A stretch of 64,000 nucleotides of DNA from Paenibacillus sp. V4I3 (GCF_030817215.1 NZ_JAUSZA010000001.1:2578501-2642500); one strand, 5' to 3'; positions 15,769 through 25,244 are shown, numbered from the stretch's first letter. The notes: generated by a model not told the origin, from the sequence alone. Made by a program: numbers and translations.

Positions 15769-17075
15769 ATAATGCGCAAAGTATAAGAATTAATGAAGAA
15801 TCAGCGGCTGTATCAGCTCCGTTTAGGTCTGAAGGTGGCTCGCTTACAGCGTATAGGGACTATGCCTATGTATTAGAACGTATTCAATATGTGCTGGGAG
15901 ATAAATATGGTCACCAATTCGAACCCTATTTGAGTGATGATGGAAAAGAAGAGTATTGGGAGCTGCTTGAACAGGATGTGAAGACAGGGTCTAGTGATGT
16001 GCAGTTCGTCACTAAGATCTTAGACCATATGGAGTCACGTGCATTCGGAATAGATGCGGAAAATGAAGCATCGGCTTATCGGACGTTTCCTACACTGCGC
16101 AATAACGTTTTCGCTTACCCGTCCTGGGGAATCGCGTTAGCTAGAGTACCTATCTTTCGCATGAATGGCGTCGGAGAAGAGGATTTTGTTTTTGCTGTGG
16201 ATGATGCGAGTCTGCTGCGTTTTTTGGAGCACGCTCGGCAGCGTCGAAGAGACTTGGATCGGCGACAAGTGACTGTTTTCACGGATGGACCTCATGGAAT
16301 GGAAAAGGAACTGGCTCCTATTACACGCATGGTCGACCGTACGGAGGTCATCATGAAAGACGAAGTGAAGACAGATATTTATCGCTCTATCGATCAGTTT
16401 TTTGCTGAGGATCGTGCCTTTTTCAAAGAGTATGAGCTTCCTTACAAAAGAGGCATCCTGCTTTATGGGAAGCCTGGTAATGGAAAAACAACGCTTGTTA
16501 AATCGATTGCCGGCAGCGTAAAAGCTCCTGTTGCTTATTGGCAAATAACGGAGAACACCGGTAGCGAATCTATTCAAGAGGTGTTTCAAGCTGCGGCTAA
16601 AATGGCGCCAATGATTCTTGTAATTGAAGATATCGACGCTATGCCTCAGCGGGCAAGGTCGTACTTTTTAAACATTTTGGATGGTGCGACTTCCAAAGAA
16701 GGCATTTTTCTCATTGGGACAACGAATTATCCGGAGCAAATTGATCCGGCACTTATGAACCGGGCAGGGAGATTCGACCGTGCTTATGAAATCAAACTTC
16801 CTGACCTAGAGCTGAGACAAATCTATTTGGAGCAAAAGGGGATAGGGAAGCTTCTGAGCGAAGAGATGATTCGCGTAACGGCGAAGCAAACAGAAGGGTT
16901 TACTTTTGCCCAGTTAAATGAATTGTATGTATCGGCTGCGCTTCAGTGGCATTATGAGCAATGCGTGAATATCGAGAAGTTGGTGAAATCGATGAAGTCG
17001 GATCTGCATAAAGGGCAGACAATGTCATGGATGAAAGAGGATGCGGATGTGAGGGTTGGGTTTTTGGTTAGTTGA
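15765..17075 (+). CDS. AAA+ ATPase coupled to RtcB (BCS1/FtsH-like core)
   Basis: A 436-residue protein with a unique N-terminal half (about 1-200) and a C-terminal classical AAA module. Walker A G-K-P-G-N-G-K-T-T is at 235-243, Walker B I-L-V-I-E-D-I-D near 284-291, sensor 1 G-T-T-N at 318-321 and arginine finger N-R-A-G-R-F-D-R at 332-339. All nucleotide-handling residues are present. Its start overlaps the RtcB stop, strongly suggesting the two products work together, perhaps remodelling damaged RNA or RNPs or recycling the ligase. The N-terminal domain does not suggest a known family to me. A terminator-poor 262-bp gap separates it from the next operon. Confidence 0.85.
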   Translation: MNNAQSIRINEESAAVSAPFRSEGGSLTAYRDYAYVLERIQYVLGDKYGHQFEPYLSDDGKEEYWELLEQDVKTGSSDVQFVTKILDHMESRAFGIDAENEASAYRTFPTLRNNVFAYPSWGIALARVPIFRMNGVGEEDFVFAVDDASLLRFLEHARQRRRDLDRRQVTVFTDGPHGMEKELAPITRMVDRTEVIMKDEVKTDIYRSIDQFFAEDRAFFKEYELPYKRGILLYGKPGNGKTTLVKSIAGSVKAPVAYWQITENTGSESIQEVFQAAAKMAPMILVIEDIDAMPQRARSYFLNILDGATSKEGIFLIGTTNYPEQIDPALMNRAGRFDRAYEIKLPDLELRQIYLEQKGIGKLLSEEMIRVTAKQTEGFTFAQLNELYVSAALQWHYEQCVNIEKLVKSMKSDLHKGQTMSWMKEDADVRVGFLVS

Positions 17076-17086
17076 GGATGCAGGTG

Positions 17087-17102
17087 AATTTCCTAGGAAA
17101 TT
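17087..17102. repeat. 16-bp perfect palindrome before the SWIM operon
   Basis: AATTTCCTAGGAAATT, 12 bp after the AAA stop codon. Related AGGAAATT-like half sites recur at about 17262-17267 near a mini-ORF of five codons (17273-17290, with AGGAGG before it). An extended -10-like TGGTATGAA is at 17193-17201. It is a possible operator for the downstream five-gene operon. Confidence 0.4.
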
Positions 17103-17337
17103 ATTTGCAACGACAACAAAGGATTTTTTTGGATTAAATGAACTCAATATGTGAGGATTTCCTCTTTGGCTTCAACCTCCTAGTCATGTAGGTGGTATGA
17201 ACAGTCACAAGGGATATCCTTTTTTTTGTTTTTCTAGTCCTTCGTTCTATTTTAGGAGGAAATTCCATACCCATGAAAAAGGAAAATTAGGAACAGTGTG
17301 GAAACTGTTTGTATAACCAAGTTATGAGGGGTACAAG

Positions 17338-18777
17338 ATGAATTATTTAACGGAATCGTATGTAGATAGTTTGGCGCTTAACAGCAGTGCGATCAAGAAT
17401 GGTAAGGATTTGGTGAAGAAAAATAGTTTTCCGCTGCTCTGTCAGTCGGAGGATGGGACGATCATTTTTGGGGAGTGTAAAGGCAGTGGAAAGGACCCGT
17501 ATCGATGTTCGGTCGATGTGGCGAAAGAGGGGAATCCCGTATTCCGCTGTTCATGCCCGAGCCGTCAGTTTCCGTGCAAACACAATCTGGGTTTGATGTA
17601 TGCCTATACGTCAGGCAAGACATTCATCACTGCACCCGTTCCACAAGATATTGTGGACAAAAGGGAGAAGGCGGAGAAGCGGGAGGAAAAGAAGAAAGAA
17701 CCTGTCGACCCGGATGCTCCAGTTGTTAAGCGCAAGACGAACAAGTCAGCGTTAATGAAGAAAATAGCTGCACAGCTGGAAGGGATCAGTATTGCTGAGA
17801 AGCTTATCCTGCAGCTAGTACAGTCAGGGCTAGGAGGCCTGGACAAAAAGGCGCTGCAAACCGCTGAAGAGCAGGCAAAACAGCTCGGCAACTATTATAT
17901 CCCTGGGATCCAAACGGCGCTTCGTGATTTGACGCTGCAGTTCCGAGCAGAGGAGGATCGGGAGACCGTGTATACAAACGTGATCGAGCAGCTTACCACG
18001 CTGCAAGCATTGATCAAGAAAAGCAGGGAGTACCTCAACAGCAGATTGGAAAATCCAGATCATCCTATGGATACGGAATCAACGTTGGAAGAATGGATTG
18101 GGCATGCCTGGCAAATCGCAGAACTGAGGGAGTATGGTCGCGTTCGCAGCGAGTCCTCGGAATTGCTGCAGTTGTCGTTCCGATCCTATACGGATCAGGC
18201 GAGGGGCGAGTTCATAGATGAAGGATACTGGTCGGACCTACAAAACGGACAGCTCCACATCACAAGAACGTATCGGCCATTCCGTGCAGCGAAATACATA
18301 CGAGAAGAAGATTCTGTATTTCAAGTCGTTGAAGCGAAAGAACTTGCGCAATACCCCGGGGAGCTTAACACGAGAGTGCGTTGGGAGGAAGCGACGTTCC
18401 GCGAAGCTGACTCACTGGATTTTCAGAAAATCCGTGCGTCAGCTCACAAGTCATTCCCAGAAGTCATTAAACAAGTGAAGAATCAGATTAAAAATCCACT
18501 TTCGGACAAGCGCCCTGTCGTACTGCTGCAATTTGCTGAGATCAAGAAGACGGAAACTGCCTATATATTGTTAGATGAACAGGGCAAGCAGATTCCTCTT
18601 GCGGACATTCCATATCTCAGCGAGCCTACGACTCATTTGCTGTCTATGCTAAATAAGACGTTCTTACAGAATCAGGCGATTATGGTTATGTTCGAACACA
18701 ATTGGAAGCATAACAGGCTTGAGGCTCAGCCTTTAAGCATCGTAACGACAAATGAAGTCGTTCGCTTGCTTTATTGA
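17338..18777 (+). CDS. SWIM zinc-finger protein (YehQ-like)
   Basis: A 479-residue protein with a SWIM zinc finger near the N-terminus: the ligands C71, C73, C80 and H82 fit the CxCx(n)CxH pattern. The finger is followed by a charged linker rich in Lys and Glu (about 100-125) and a long helical region. SWIM domains bind nucleic acids or proteins. First gene of an operon whose order is SWIM, HEAT, MoxR, DUF5682, VWA; the same family combination is found as yehQ, yehL, yehM and yehP in E. coli. ATG 17338 follows a GAGGGG site. The function of this system is not established; placement after RtcB genes suggests RNA or RNP work. Confidence 0.82.
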   Translation: MNYLTESYVDSLALNSSAIKNGKDLVKKNSFPLLCQSEDGTIIFGECKGSGKDPYRCSVDVAKEGNPVFRCSCPSRQFPCKHNLGLMYAYTSGKTFITAPVPQDIVDKREKAEKREEKKKEPVDPDAPVVKRKTNKSALMKKIAAQLEGISIAEKLILQLVQSGLGGLDKKALQTAEEQAKQLGNYYIPGIQTALRDLTLQFRAEEDRETVYTNVIEQLTTLQALIKKSREYLNSRLENPDHPMDTESTLEEWIGHAWQIAELREYGRVRSESSELLQLSFRSYTDQARGEFIDEGYWSDLQNGQLHITRTYRPFRAAKYIREEDSVFQVVEAKELAQYPGELNTRVRWEEATFREADSLDFQKIRASAHKSFPEVIKQVKNQIKNPLSDKRPVVLLQFAEIKKTETAYILLDEQGKQIPLADIPYLSEPTTHLLSMLNKTFLQNQAIMVMFEHNWKHNRLEAQPLSIVTTNEVVRLLY

Positions 18778-18801
18778 AGAATAGAATTAGGAGACGAACC
18801 C

Positions 18802-20619
18802 ATGAGTATAGATCTATTGTTTGAGCTGCAGCATGAGGTGCGGCGTTTGTTTATAGCGGGGAGCGGGATGGCGGCGGGCGATTTACGTTTGCAGAAAATG
18901 CTTCCCCAATTGCAGAAGTTAGGCGAGTCGGCTCCGGTGTTTAACCGAATGGCTCAGGCGGTTAGCCAAGTTCTGGACACGGATACGAGTGGTTCAGCGA
19001 GCAGACTTCTAGAGTTAGGCATGCTGTTAAATTCCGTGCTGTACACGCAAGGGAAAACGGAGACGAAAGAGGACCTCGTACCTATGGAAGGAACGGAAGC
19101 GAAGCTTTCGACGTCAATTCCTTACCGCAAGCTGAATCCACTCATTGAGGCATTGACGCAAAAAGGTCAGGGCCGAATGGAGCAGGTTCGTCAAGGGTAC
19201 GACGATGGGTTGTTTCATGATTTCCGGGTCATACCTGCCGCTGTTTCTGCGTTAGACGATAGTTATGTAGAAATACCCGATTTTCTTCATCGAAAGGTGT
19301 TGCCCACACTCGGAATGGAGGCACTCCCCGCGCTTCAGCAGCAATTCCGGCTGGGTGGAGGGAAAGGTGACGCCCGCAGATTGGAACTTATCCATGAGTT
19401 GCTTTCGCTATCTGCCTTAGACATCCTTTTGCAAGCTGCCAAACAGGGTTCAACGGAAGTCCGCTCCACGGCGATTGAGCTTCTGGGGGATTACCCTGAT
19501 CAAGAGGATTTTATTTTGGAGCAAGCTGATGATAAGAAAAAAGAGGTACGCAGAGCGGCCTTATTCGCCTTATCTCGGCTTGGGACGGAGCAAGCGATCG
19601 CTCGCCTTTACAAGGCACTGGGTTCGAAGGATCAGGATCTTGCCATAGAACCAATTCAATTATGCAAGGCCAACGATTTGACTCTCAGCGTCATCGGGCA
19701 TGCGGAAAGTGTGTTGGAGCGAATCGTTCAACGTACAAAGGTGGAAGATTCCGCACAACAGTTGTTGGCGGACATCCGCAGCTTACAAGGCAAAAGAGTA
19801 CCGGAAGTCGTAGATTTCCTAGAAAAATTGCTGTCTACGACTAGTTTTATTGTTCTGGAAACGGAAGCCGTACAGGAGGTAGCAGCTGATCTTCTATTGC
19901 AATTAGATCTGCCTGAGGCAGACAGTTTTGCTGTTACTTTGCATGAGGCGTACAATCGCAAATTTATTGCTTACAGCTTTAGAGCGGCTATCAAGATTCT
20001 TCCTCCAGAGGACGTCTACGAACGCTTTTGCCATGACCTTAAGGATAAAAAGCAGCCTGCGGCTAAGGATTTATTGCGAGTATTGTATGAAGTGACACCG
20101 ACGCTGCTTTACCAAGTAGATGAGCCAGGAGTGGCTGCTTCATCATCCGATTTTACAACATGGGATCCACGATGGGTGCATCTTTTTGTGAAATTGGACG
20201 AGGAAGAGCTCGTGTGTAGATTTGCTCAAGTCCCGGACCCGAAAGTCACGGCGTATCTGGTCAAAAAATGCGAAGAGCTGCCTAATTTTAACCGAAATAA
20301 AACAGCTAATATGTTGTTGATCCTCTTCAGCCAACACTATCAGGATGCGCCAAAGCTGCTCATGGATATATTGGAAAAAGGCGGAGCCAAGCAGTTCTAT
20401 TATTTGGATCGAGTCCAACTTACATTGCTTTCTTTACTGCCAAGGCCTTATGCAGAGAGATTGCAGCTATTCGCAGAAGGGCTATCCTATCAGGGTATGA
20501 AAAATCAATTGCTAGAAATCGCGGAAACGATAGCTGCGAAGCCGGAGCAAACCGAACCGTCAGATAACGAAGAGAAGGGACAGGGATTATGGGGATGGAT
20601 CAAAAGCAAGATGTCGTAA
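18802..20619 (+). CDS. HEAT-repeat scaffold protein
   Basis: A 605-residue, largely helical protein. At least three HEAT-like repeats are visible between about 195 and 290, with the pattern V-R-S-T-A-I-E-L-L-G then V-R-R-A-A-L-F-A-L-S-R-L-G and a DLAIEPIQL unit. No enzyme motif or membrane segment is seen. It lies 24 bp after the SWIM gene and its 3' end overlaps the MoxR start by 31 bp, so translation is coupled. Probable role: scaffold or substrate adaptor for the MoxR-VWA complex. Confidence 0.78.
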   Translation: MSIDLLFELQHEVRRLFIAGSGMAAGDLRLQKMLPQLQKLGESAPVFNRMAQAVSQVLDTDTSGSASRLLELGMLLNSVLYTQGKTETKEDLVPMEGTEAKLSTSIPYRKLNPLIEALTQKGQGRMEQVRQGYDDGLFHDFRVIPAAVSALDDSYVEIPDFLHRKVLPTLGMEALPALQQQFRLGGGKGDARRLELIHELLSLSALDILLQAAKQGSTEVRSTAIELLGDYPDQEDFILEQADDKKKEVRRAALFALSRLGTEQAIARLYKALGSKDQDLAIEPIQLCKANDLTLSVIGHAESVLERIVQRTKVEDSAQQLLADIRSLQGKRVPEVVDFLEKLLSTTSFIVLETEAVQEVAADLLLQLDLPEADSFAVTLHEAYNRKFIAYSFRAAIKILPPEDVYERFCHDLKDKKQPAAKDLLRVLYEVTPTLLYQVDEPGVAASSSDFTTWDPRWVHLFVKLDEEELVCRFAQVPDPKVTAYLVKKCEELPNFNRNKTANMLLILFSQHYQDAPKLLMDILEKGGAKQFYYLDRVQLTLLSLLPRPYAERLQLFAEGLSYQGMKNQLLEIAETIAAKPEQTEPSDNEEKGQGLWGWIKSKMS

Positions 20620-21686
20620 GGTTACCCTCTGAACGTTTATACATCGAAGAATTGGAAGCTTTGAAGAAATTGGATCAGGATGCGAAGCCAGCCGGGTGGC
20701 AGCTTTCTCCGAAGGCGGTACTGACGTTTCTGATTGGTGGAAATGTAAAAGGGGTCGCGATTACGCCAAAATATATTGGCAATAAACGGCTGGTAGAAAT
20801 GGCGATAGCCACGCTGCTGACTGACCGTGCTCTCATGCTGATCGGGGAGCCGGGAACGGCTAAATCCTGGCTTTCGGAAAATCTGACAGCAGCCATCCAT
20901 GGGGATTCTGGCAAAGTCATTCAAGGAACGGCAGGCACGAGCGAGGAGCATATCCGTTATTCTTGGAATTATGCCATGCTGCTAGCGCAAGGACCTTCCG
21001 ATCAAGCGATTATCAAAAGCCCGATTTTCCGCGCAATGGAAACAGGCGGGATCGCCAGATTCGAAGAGATCTCGCGCTGTGCGTCCGAAGTACAGGACGC
21101 TTTGATCTCCATCTTGTCGGAGAAGACGATCTCGATTCCGGAACTGGGCAGAGAAGTGTTCGCTGCAAGGGGATTTTCTATCATCGCAACGGCCAACACG
21201 CGCGACCGTGGAGTGAACGAGATGTCAGCCGCCTTGAAACGTCGATTTAACATCATCGTGCTTCCAGCCCCTTCGGATATTGATACAGAAGTGGAGATTG
21301 TTCGCAAACGTGTCAGAGAGATTTCGACGAGCTATGAATTGAGAGCGTCACTCCCAGGGGAGGAGGCGGTGCGCAAGGTTGTGACGATTTTCCGCGAGCT
21401 GCGCAGCGGGATGACACTCGACGGCAAAGAGAAGGTGAAAGGGCCGAGTGGTGTGATTTCGACGGCTGAAGCGATTTCGCTTCTAACGGGCAGCATGGCG
21501 CTTGCAGGAAGCTTTGGCAGCGGACAGATTAGTGAAGAAGATATTGCCGCCGGGCTGCAGGGAGCTATTGTGAAAGATGAAGAGAAAGACCGCCTCGTAT
21601 GGAAGGAATATCTAGAAAATGTGATGAAAAAGCGGGGATCGACATGGAGAAATCTGTACTTCGCGTGCTCGGAGATGAACAACTAG
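20589..21686 (+). CDS. MoxR-type AAA+ ATPase (YehL-like)
   Basis: A 365-residue MoxR ATPase. Walker A G-E-P-G-T-A-K-S is at 86-93, a Walker B-like F-E-E-I near 158-161, sensor 1 A-T-A-N-T-R-D near 200-206, and the A-L-K-R-R-F arginine region at 215-220. MoxR proteins act with VWA-domain partners as chaperones for assembly or activation of complexes, and a VWA gene closes this operon. The second Walker B acidic residue is Glu in a variant E-E rather than D-E context, as occurs in this family. ATG 20589 overlaps the HEAT gene; an AAGGGA site precedes it. Confidence 0.88.
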   Translation: MGMDQKQDVVRLPSERLYIEELEALKKLDQDAKPAGWQLSPKAVLTFLIGGNVKGVAITPKYIGNKRLVEMAIATLLTDRALMLIGEPGTAKSWLSENLTAAIHGDSGKVIQGTAGTSEEHIRYSWNYAMLLAQGPSDQAIIKSPIFRAMETGGIARFEEISRCASEVQDALISILSEKTISIPELGREVFAARGFSIIATANTRDRGVNEMSAALKRRFNIIVLPAPSDIDTEVEIVRKRVREISTSYELRASLPGEEAVRKVVTIFRELRSGMTLDGKEKVKGPSGVISTAEAISLLTGSMALAGSFGSGQISEEDIAAGLQGAIVKDEEKDRLVWKEYLENVMKKRGSTWRNLYFACSEMNN

Positions 21687-24016
21687 ATCGCAGTCAGGGG
21701 GTTCATGTTTTTGGTATAAGACATTTATCTCCTGCTGGCGCTTTCCACCTGCTGGCTTTCTTAGATGAAGTGAAGCCTACGGCAGTGCTCGTTGAAGGAC
21801 CAAGCGACGCAAGCGGGTTTATTGCTGAACTAACCTCGCATGGCGTTGTTCCGCCGATTGCCATTTTGGCGTATACGGATCAATTGCCAGTAAGGACCCT
21901 GTTGTACCCATATGCTGATTATTCGCCGGAATATCAGGCCTTTCAATGGGCAAGCCGCAACGATGCGCAGGCTGAATTTATCGATCTACCTTCCGAACAT
22001 GCCTTGGCTCTCTACGAGCAAAGGAAACGGAGGTCATCCTCTGCTGAGGAAGAGAGCAATCAGACGGAGGACGACGCTTTTCGGGCGTATGTCCACGAAC
22101 AGAGGACACTGTATCAACAGCTTGCTGAACTGTCGGAAGAACCGGACTACGAGGCTTATTGGGAGCGCCATTTTGAACATAATATGCAAAAAGACGCCTA
22201 CCGCCATGGCATTTATCAATTTTCGGCTCAAATGCGTGATCTGACTGCGGGGCAGGAGTGGCAATTTGCGCCACAGGAAGCGGCTTACAATGAAATTCGG
22301 GAAGCTTACATGCGGCGCAAAATTCAGGATACTATTGAAGCTGGGCACGCTCCTGAGAAAATTGTAGTCGTAACCGGCGCGCATCATGCCTCCGTATTAG
22401 ACTTCCGCTTTCCAGTGATGACGGATGAAGAGATGAAAGGGCTGCCCAAGTCGACAACTAAGCTTACGTTGATGCCTTTTTCTTACTACAAGCTGTCTTC
22501 GCACTCAGGCTATGGGGCGGGGAACCAGGCACCCGCTTATTATGAATTGTTCTGGCAGTGCCTCCAAAAAGGTGATCTGAGCAGGCTACCTTCCTTGTAT
22601 TTCTCACAGGTAGCCGCGTATCTCAGAGAACATGGCACTTATAGATCCACAGCTTCGCTCATCGAAGGTGTGAGACTGGCAGAGGCTCTTGCTGCTTTGC
22701 ACGATGGTAGTCATCCTACGTGGAAAGACCTTCGGGACGCTGCAACCGTATGTCTCGGTCATGGGGAGCTTTCGACAATTGCGGAAGCTTTGGCAAGGAC
22801 AGACGTGGGCACGGCCATCGGCAGATTGCCAGAAGGAGTCAGCCAGACGCCAATTCAAGATGATTTGAACAGAGAGCTCAAGCGGCTCAAGCTGGAGAAA
22901 TTCAAAACTACGGTTGCTACAACCTTGGAGTTGGATTTACGTGAAAACCGCAGGGTGAAGTTGGAGGAAGCTGCTTTTCTGGATTTGAAGCGGTCTGTTC
23001 TCCTGCATCGGCTGGAATTGCTGGGCATTAACTTTGCCAAGAAGCAAAGAGTGAATCAAGACTCCGCATCGTGGGCGGAGAACTGGGTGCTGCAGTGGAC
23101 GCCGGAAGCTGAGATTCAAGCGGTGGAGTCGACCTTGAAGGGGGAGACGATTGAGCTGGCCGCGGCTTTCGTGCTGAAGGAGCGGCTCGATGTTTGCGGC
23201 GATATCGCGGAAGCTTCGCGCATCATTCGCATCGCCTGCGACTGCACGTTGACGCAGCTGATGGAGCAGGCCAAATCCACGCTGCAAGGGCTTGCGGTGG
23301 ATACAGGCAATTTCGAGCAGGTCGCAGGGGCGGCCTACGAGCTGTCGGTGTTGATCCGTTATGGATCGATTCGCCGAATCGAAACGGGTACCTTAGTTCC
23401 GCTGCTTCAGCAGTTATTCCTGCGGGGAACGCTGCTTCTCGTAGATAGCGCGGGCTGCAACGATGACGCCGCTCAGGGCATGGTTCGAGCAATTCAGTCG
23501 CTGCATACAATTGCTCAAGACCATTTTGAAGTGGTAGACGATGGTTTATGGTTGAATAAACTGCAAGAGCTAGCATCGCGTGATGACCGAAATGCAAAGC
23601 TGTCGGGCTTCGCTTTTGCTATTTTGCTTGAGCGCAATGAAATACCGGATGAGCGCGTTGCGACGGAAGTTTCACGTCGCCTGTCACCGGGGATTCCCGT
23701 TGATCTGGGAGCGGGATGGTTCGAAGGCATGTCGATGCGCAACCGATACGCGCTGCTGTCTAGGCAAACGTTGTGGCAGCAGCTCGATGTCTATATCGGA
23801 TCGCTGGAAAAAGAGGCCTTCCAACGTTCACTTGTGTTTCTGCGCCGAGCTTTCGGTTCATTCGAACCGAGGGAGAAGGCATCGGTGGCCGAGATGATGG
23901 GCGATATTTGGGGCGTTGGCGCCGATAACGCCGGAACTGCTTTGCAACACCCGTTAAGCGAGGAAGAGAAGGAGAAGCTGGATGAGCTCAACGATTTTGA
24001 TTTTGGGGATTTGTAG
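21644..24016 (+). CDS. DUF5682 family protein (YehM-like)
   Basis: About 790 residues. The N-terminal region begins with V-F-G-I-R-H-L-S-P-A-G, followed by V-L-V-E-G-P-S-D-A-S and, further on, V-V-T-G-A-H-H-A-S. This matches the DUF5682 family, which has a TraB/EreA-like ring of conserved His and Glu in some members; a hydrolase-like active site is possible but unproven. The remainder is helical and poorly conserved. The family is a regular partner of MoxR-VWA operons. ATG 21644 has GGGGA upstream and overlaps the MoxR gene by 43 bp; the ATG at 21599 lacks a well-placed site. Confidence 0.78.
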   Translation: MEKSVLRVLGDEQLDRSQGVHVFGIRHLSPAGAFHLLAFLDEVKPTAVLVEGPSDASGFIAELTSHGVVPPIAILAYTDQLPVRTLLYPYADYSPEYQAFQWASRNDAQAEFIDLPSEHALALYEQRKRRSSSAEEESNQTEDDAFRAYVHEQRTLYQQLAELSEEPDYEAYWERHFEHNMQKDAYRHGIYQFSAQMRDLTAGQEWQFAPQEAAYNEIREAYMRRKIQDTIEAGHAPEKIVVVTGAHHASVLDFRFPVMTDEEMKGLPKSTTKLTLMPFSYYKLSSHSGYGAGNQAPAYYELFWQCLQKGDLSRLPSLYFSQVAAYLREHGTYRSTASLIEGVRLAEALAALHDGSHPTWKDLRDAATVCLGHGELSTIAEALARTDVGTAIGRLPEGVSQTPIQDDLNRELKRLKLEKFKTTVATTLELDLRENRRVKLEEAAFLDLKRSVLLHRLELLGINFAKKQRVNQDSASWAENWVLQWTPEAEIQAVESTLKGETIELAAAFVLKERLDVCGDIAEASRIIRIACDCTLTQLMEQAKSTLQGLAVDTGNFEQVAGAAYELSVLIRYGSIRRIETGTLVPLLQQLFLRGTLLLVDSAGCNDDAAQGMVRAIQSLHTIAQDHFEVVDDGLWLNKLQELASRDDRNAKLSGFAFAILLERNEIPDERVATEVSRRLSPGIPVDLGAGWFEGMSMRNRYALLSRQTLWQQLDVYIGSLEKEAFQRSLVFLRRAFGSFEPREKASVAEMMGDIWGVGADNAGTALQHPLSEEEKEKLDELNDFDFGDL

Positions 24017-24019
24017 CCT

Positions 24020-25231
24020 ATGACCATGATAGATCAAGAACAATTAAAGCGTTGGCGGTTAATTCTGGGTGCTGCTTCTGAAGAGAAGCTGCAGTCTTTT
24101 GGGGCTGGAGACGGAATGCTCGACGAGGAGTCGAGACTCATAGATGAGGCGCTTGCCGCGATCTATGATGAGACATCCGGAGGCAATATGGATGACGGAT
24201 CGAACTTGGGCGGCCCCCGCAAAGCGGGGCTTGGCCCTTCGTCCCCGAAGCTTGCCAAGTGGCTGGGCGATATCCGAACCTTTTTCCCGCCGGACGTGGT
24301 CTCCGTCATTCAGTCCGATGCCATTGAGCGCAAAGGCTTGAAGCAGCTGCTCTTCGAGCCGGAGCTTCTTTCCCAAGTGAAGCCGGACATCCAAATGGTA
24401 GCCACGTTAATGGCGCTCAAAGGGAAAATACCGGAGAAAACGAAAGAAACAGCAAGGCAATTAGTGAAAGAAGTTGTAGATGAAATCGTGAAGCGGCTTT
24501 CGCAGGATCTGCGCCGAGCTGTTACTGGTGCCTTGAATCGCAGGCAGCATTCGCCGCTGCCTTCGTCCACGGGATTGGACTGGAACACAACCATCCGCAA
24601 AAATCTAAAGCACTACGACAAGGAGCGCGGTCTCCTGCTGCCCGAAAAAGTCTACTTCTTTGATCGAGCGCGTCGGAGCAAAGAGTGGACGGTCATCCTG
24701 GATATTGACCAAAGCGGTTCGATGGCGGGTTCTGTCATTTACGCCTCCATTATTGGCTCGATTTTCGCCAGTATGCCGGCTCTGGACACGCGAGTGGTTG
24801 CTTTTGACACCGAGGTGGTTGATTTAAGTGAGCAGTGTGCTGAGGATCCCGTTGATATGCTGTTTGGGATTCAGCTTGGCGGGGGAACGGATATTAACAA
24901 ATCCATCGCTTATTGCGAGCCTTTTATCACGGAGCCGAAGAAAACACTGTTTATCTTGGTCTCAGATTTGTATGAAGGCGGCAATCGCACAGAGATGATT
25001 CAACGGCTTGTCGACATGCATCAGGCTGGCGTGAAGACGATCTGCTTACTCGCTTTATCTGACCAGGGTGTGCCTTCATATGACGATGCTGTTGCTAAAA
25101 AACTGGCTCAATACGGTATCCCTTGTTTCGGATGTTCTCCCGAGAAGGTTCCGGAATTGATGGAAGGTGCATTAAAAGGGCATGATCTTGCGGTACTTGC
25201 GGAGAGGGTGAAGCATGGTAAGGGGATGTAG
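24020..25231 (+). CDS. VWA-domain protein (YehP/CoxE-like)
   Basis: A 403-residue protein with a C-terminal von Willebrand A domain. The metal-ion-dependent adhesion site is intact: D-x-S-x-S at 230-234, Thr 290 in G-G-G-T-D and Asp 316 in V-S-D-L. The N-terminal 200 residues are helical. This is the expected partner of the MoxR ATPase three bases-to-two-genes upstream. It starts 3 bp after DUF5682 and ends the operon, followed by a terminator-like structure. A cytoplasmic location is likely because no signal peptide is present. Confidence 0.86.
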   Translation: MTMIDQEQLKRWRLILGAASEEKLQSFGAGDGMLDEESRLIDEALAAIYDETSGGNMDDGSNLGGPRKAGLGPSSPKLAKWLGDIRTFFPPDVVSVIQSDAIERKGLKQLLFEPELLSQVKPDIQMVATLMALKGKIPEKTKETARQLVKEVVDEIVKRLSQDLRRAVTGALNRRQHSPLPSSTGLDWNTTIRKNLKHYDKERGLLLPEKVYFFDRARRSKEWTVILDIDQSGSMAGSVIYASIIGSIFASMPALDTRVVAFDTEVVDLSEQCAEDPVDMLFGIQLGGGTDINKSIAYCEPFITEPKKTLFILVSDLYEGGNRTEMIQRLVDMHQAGVKTICLLALSDQGVPSYDDAVAKKLAQYGIPCFGCSPEKVPELMEGALKGHDLAVLAERVKHGKGM

Positions 25232-25244
25232 CTTATAATGCTAG

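Noticed and set aside
23223..23597. Minus-strand frame of 124 codons inside the DUF5682 gene
   Set aside because: It is a shadow of the coding strand, with unusual composition and no ribosome site.
18802..25231. Ro60/Rsr (TROVE plus VWA) homologue split over two genes
   Set aside because: The HEAT and VWA proteins resemble Ro60 only in general fold; no TROVE motifs are visible. Kept only as an analogy.
7942..25231. Toxin or anticodon-nuclease gene within the repair locus
   Set aside because: No PrrC, HEPN, colicin-like or MazF-like protein is encoded here, so the locus appears to be repair-only.
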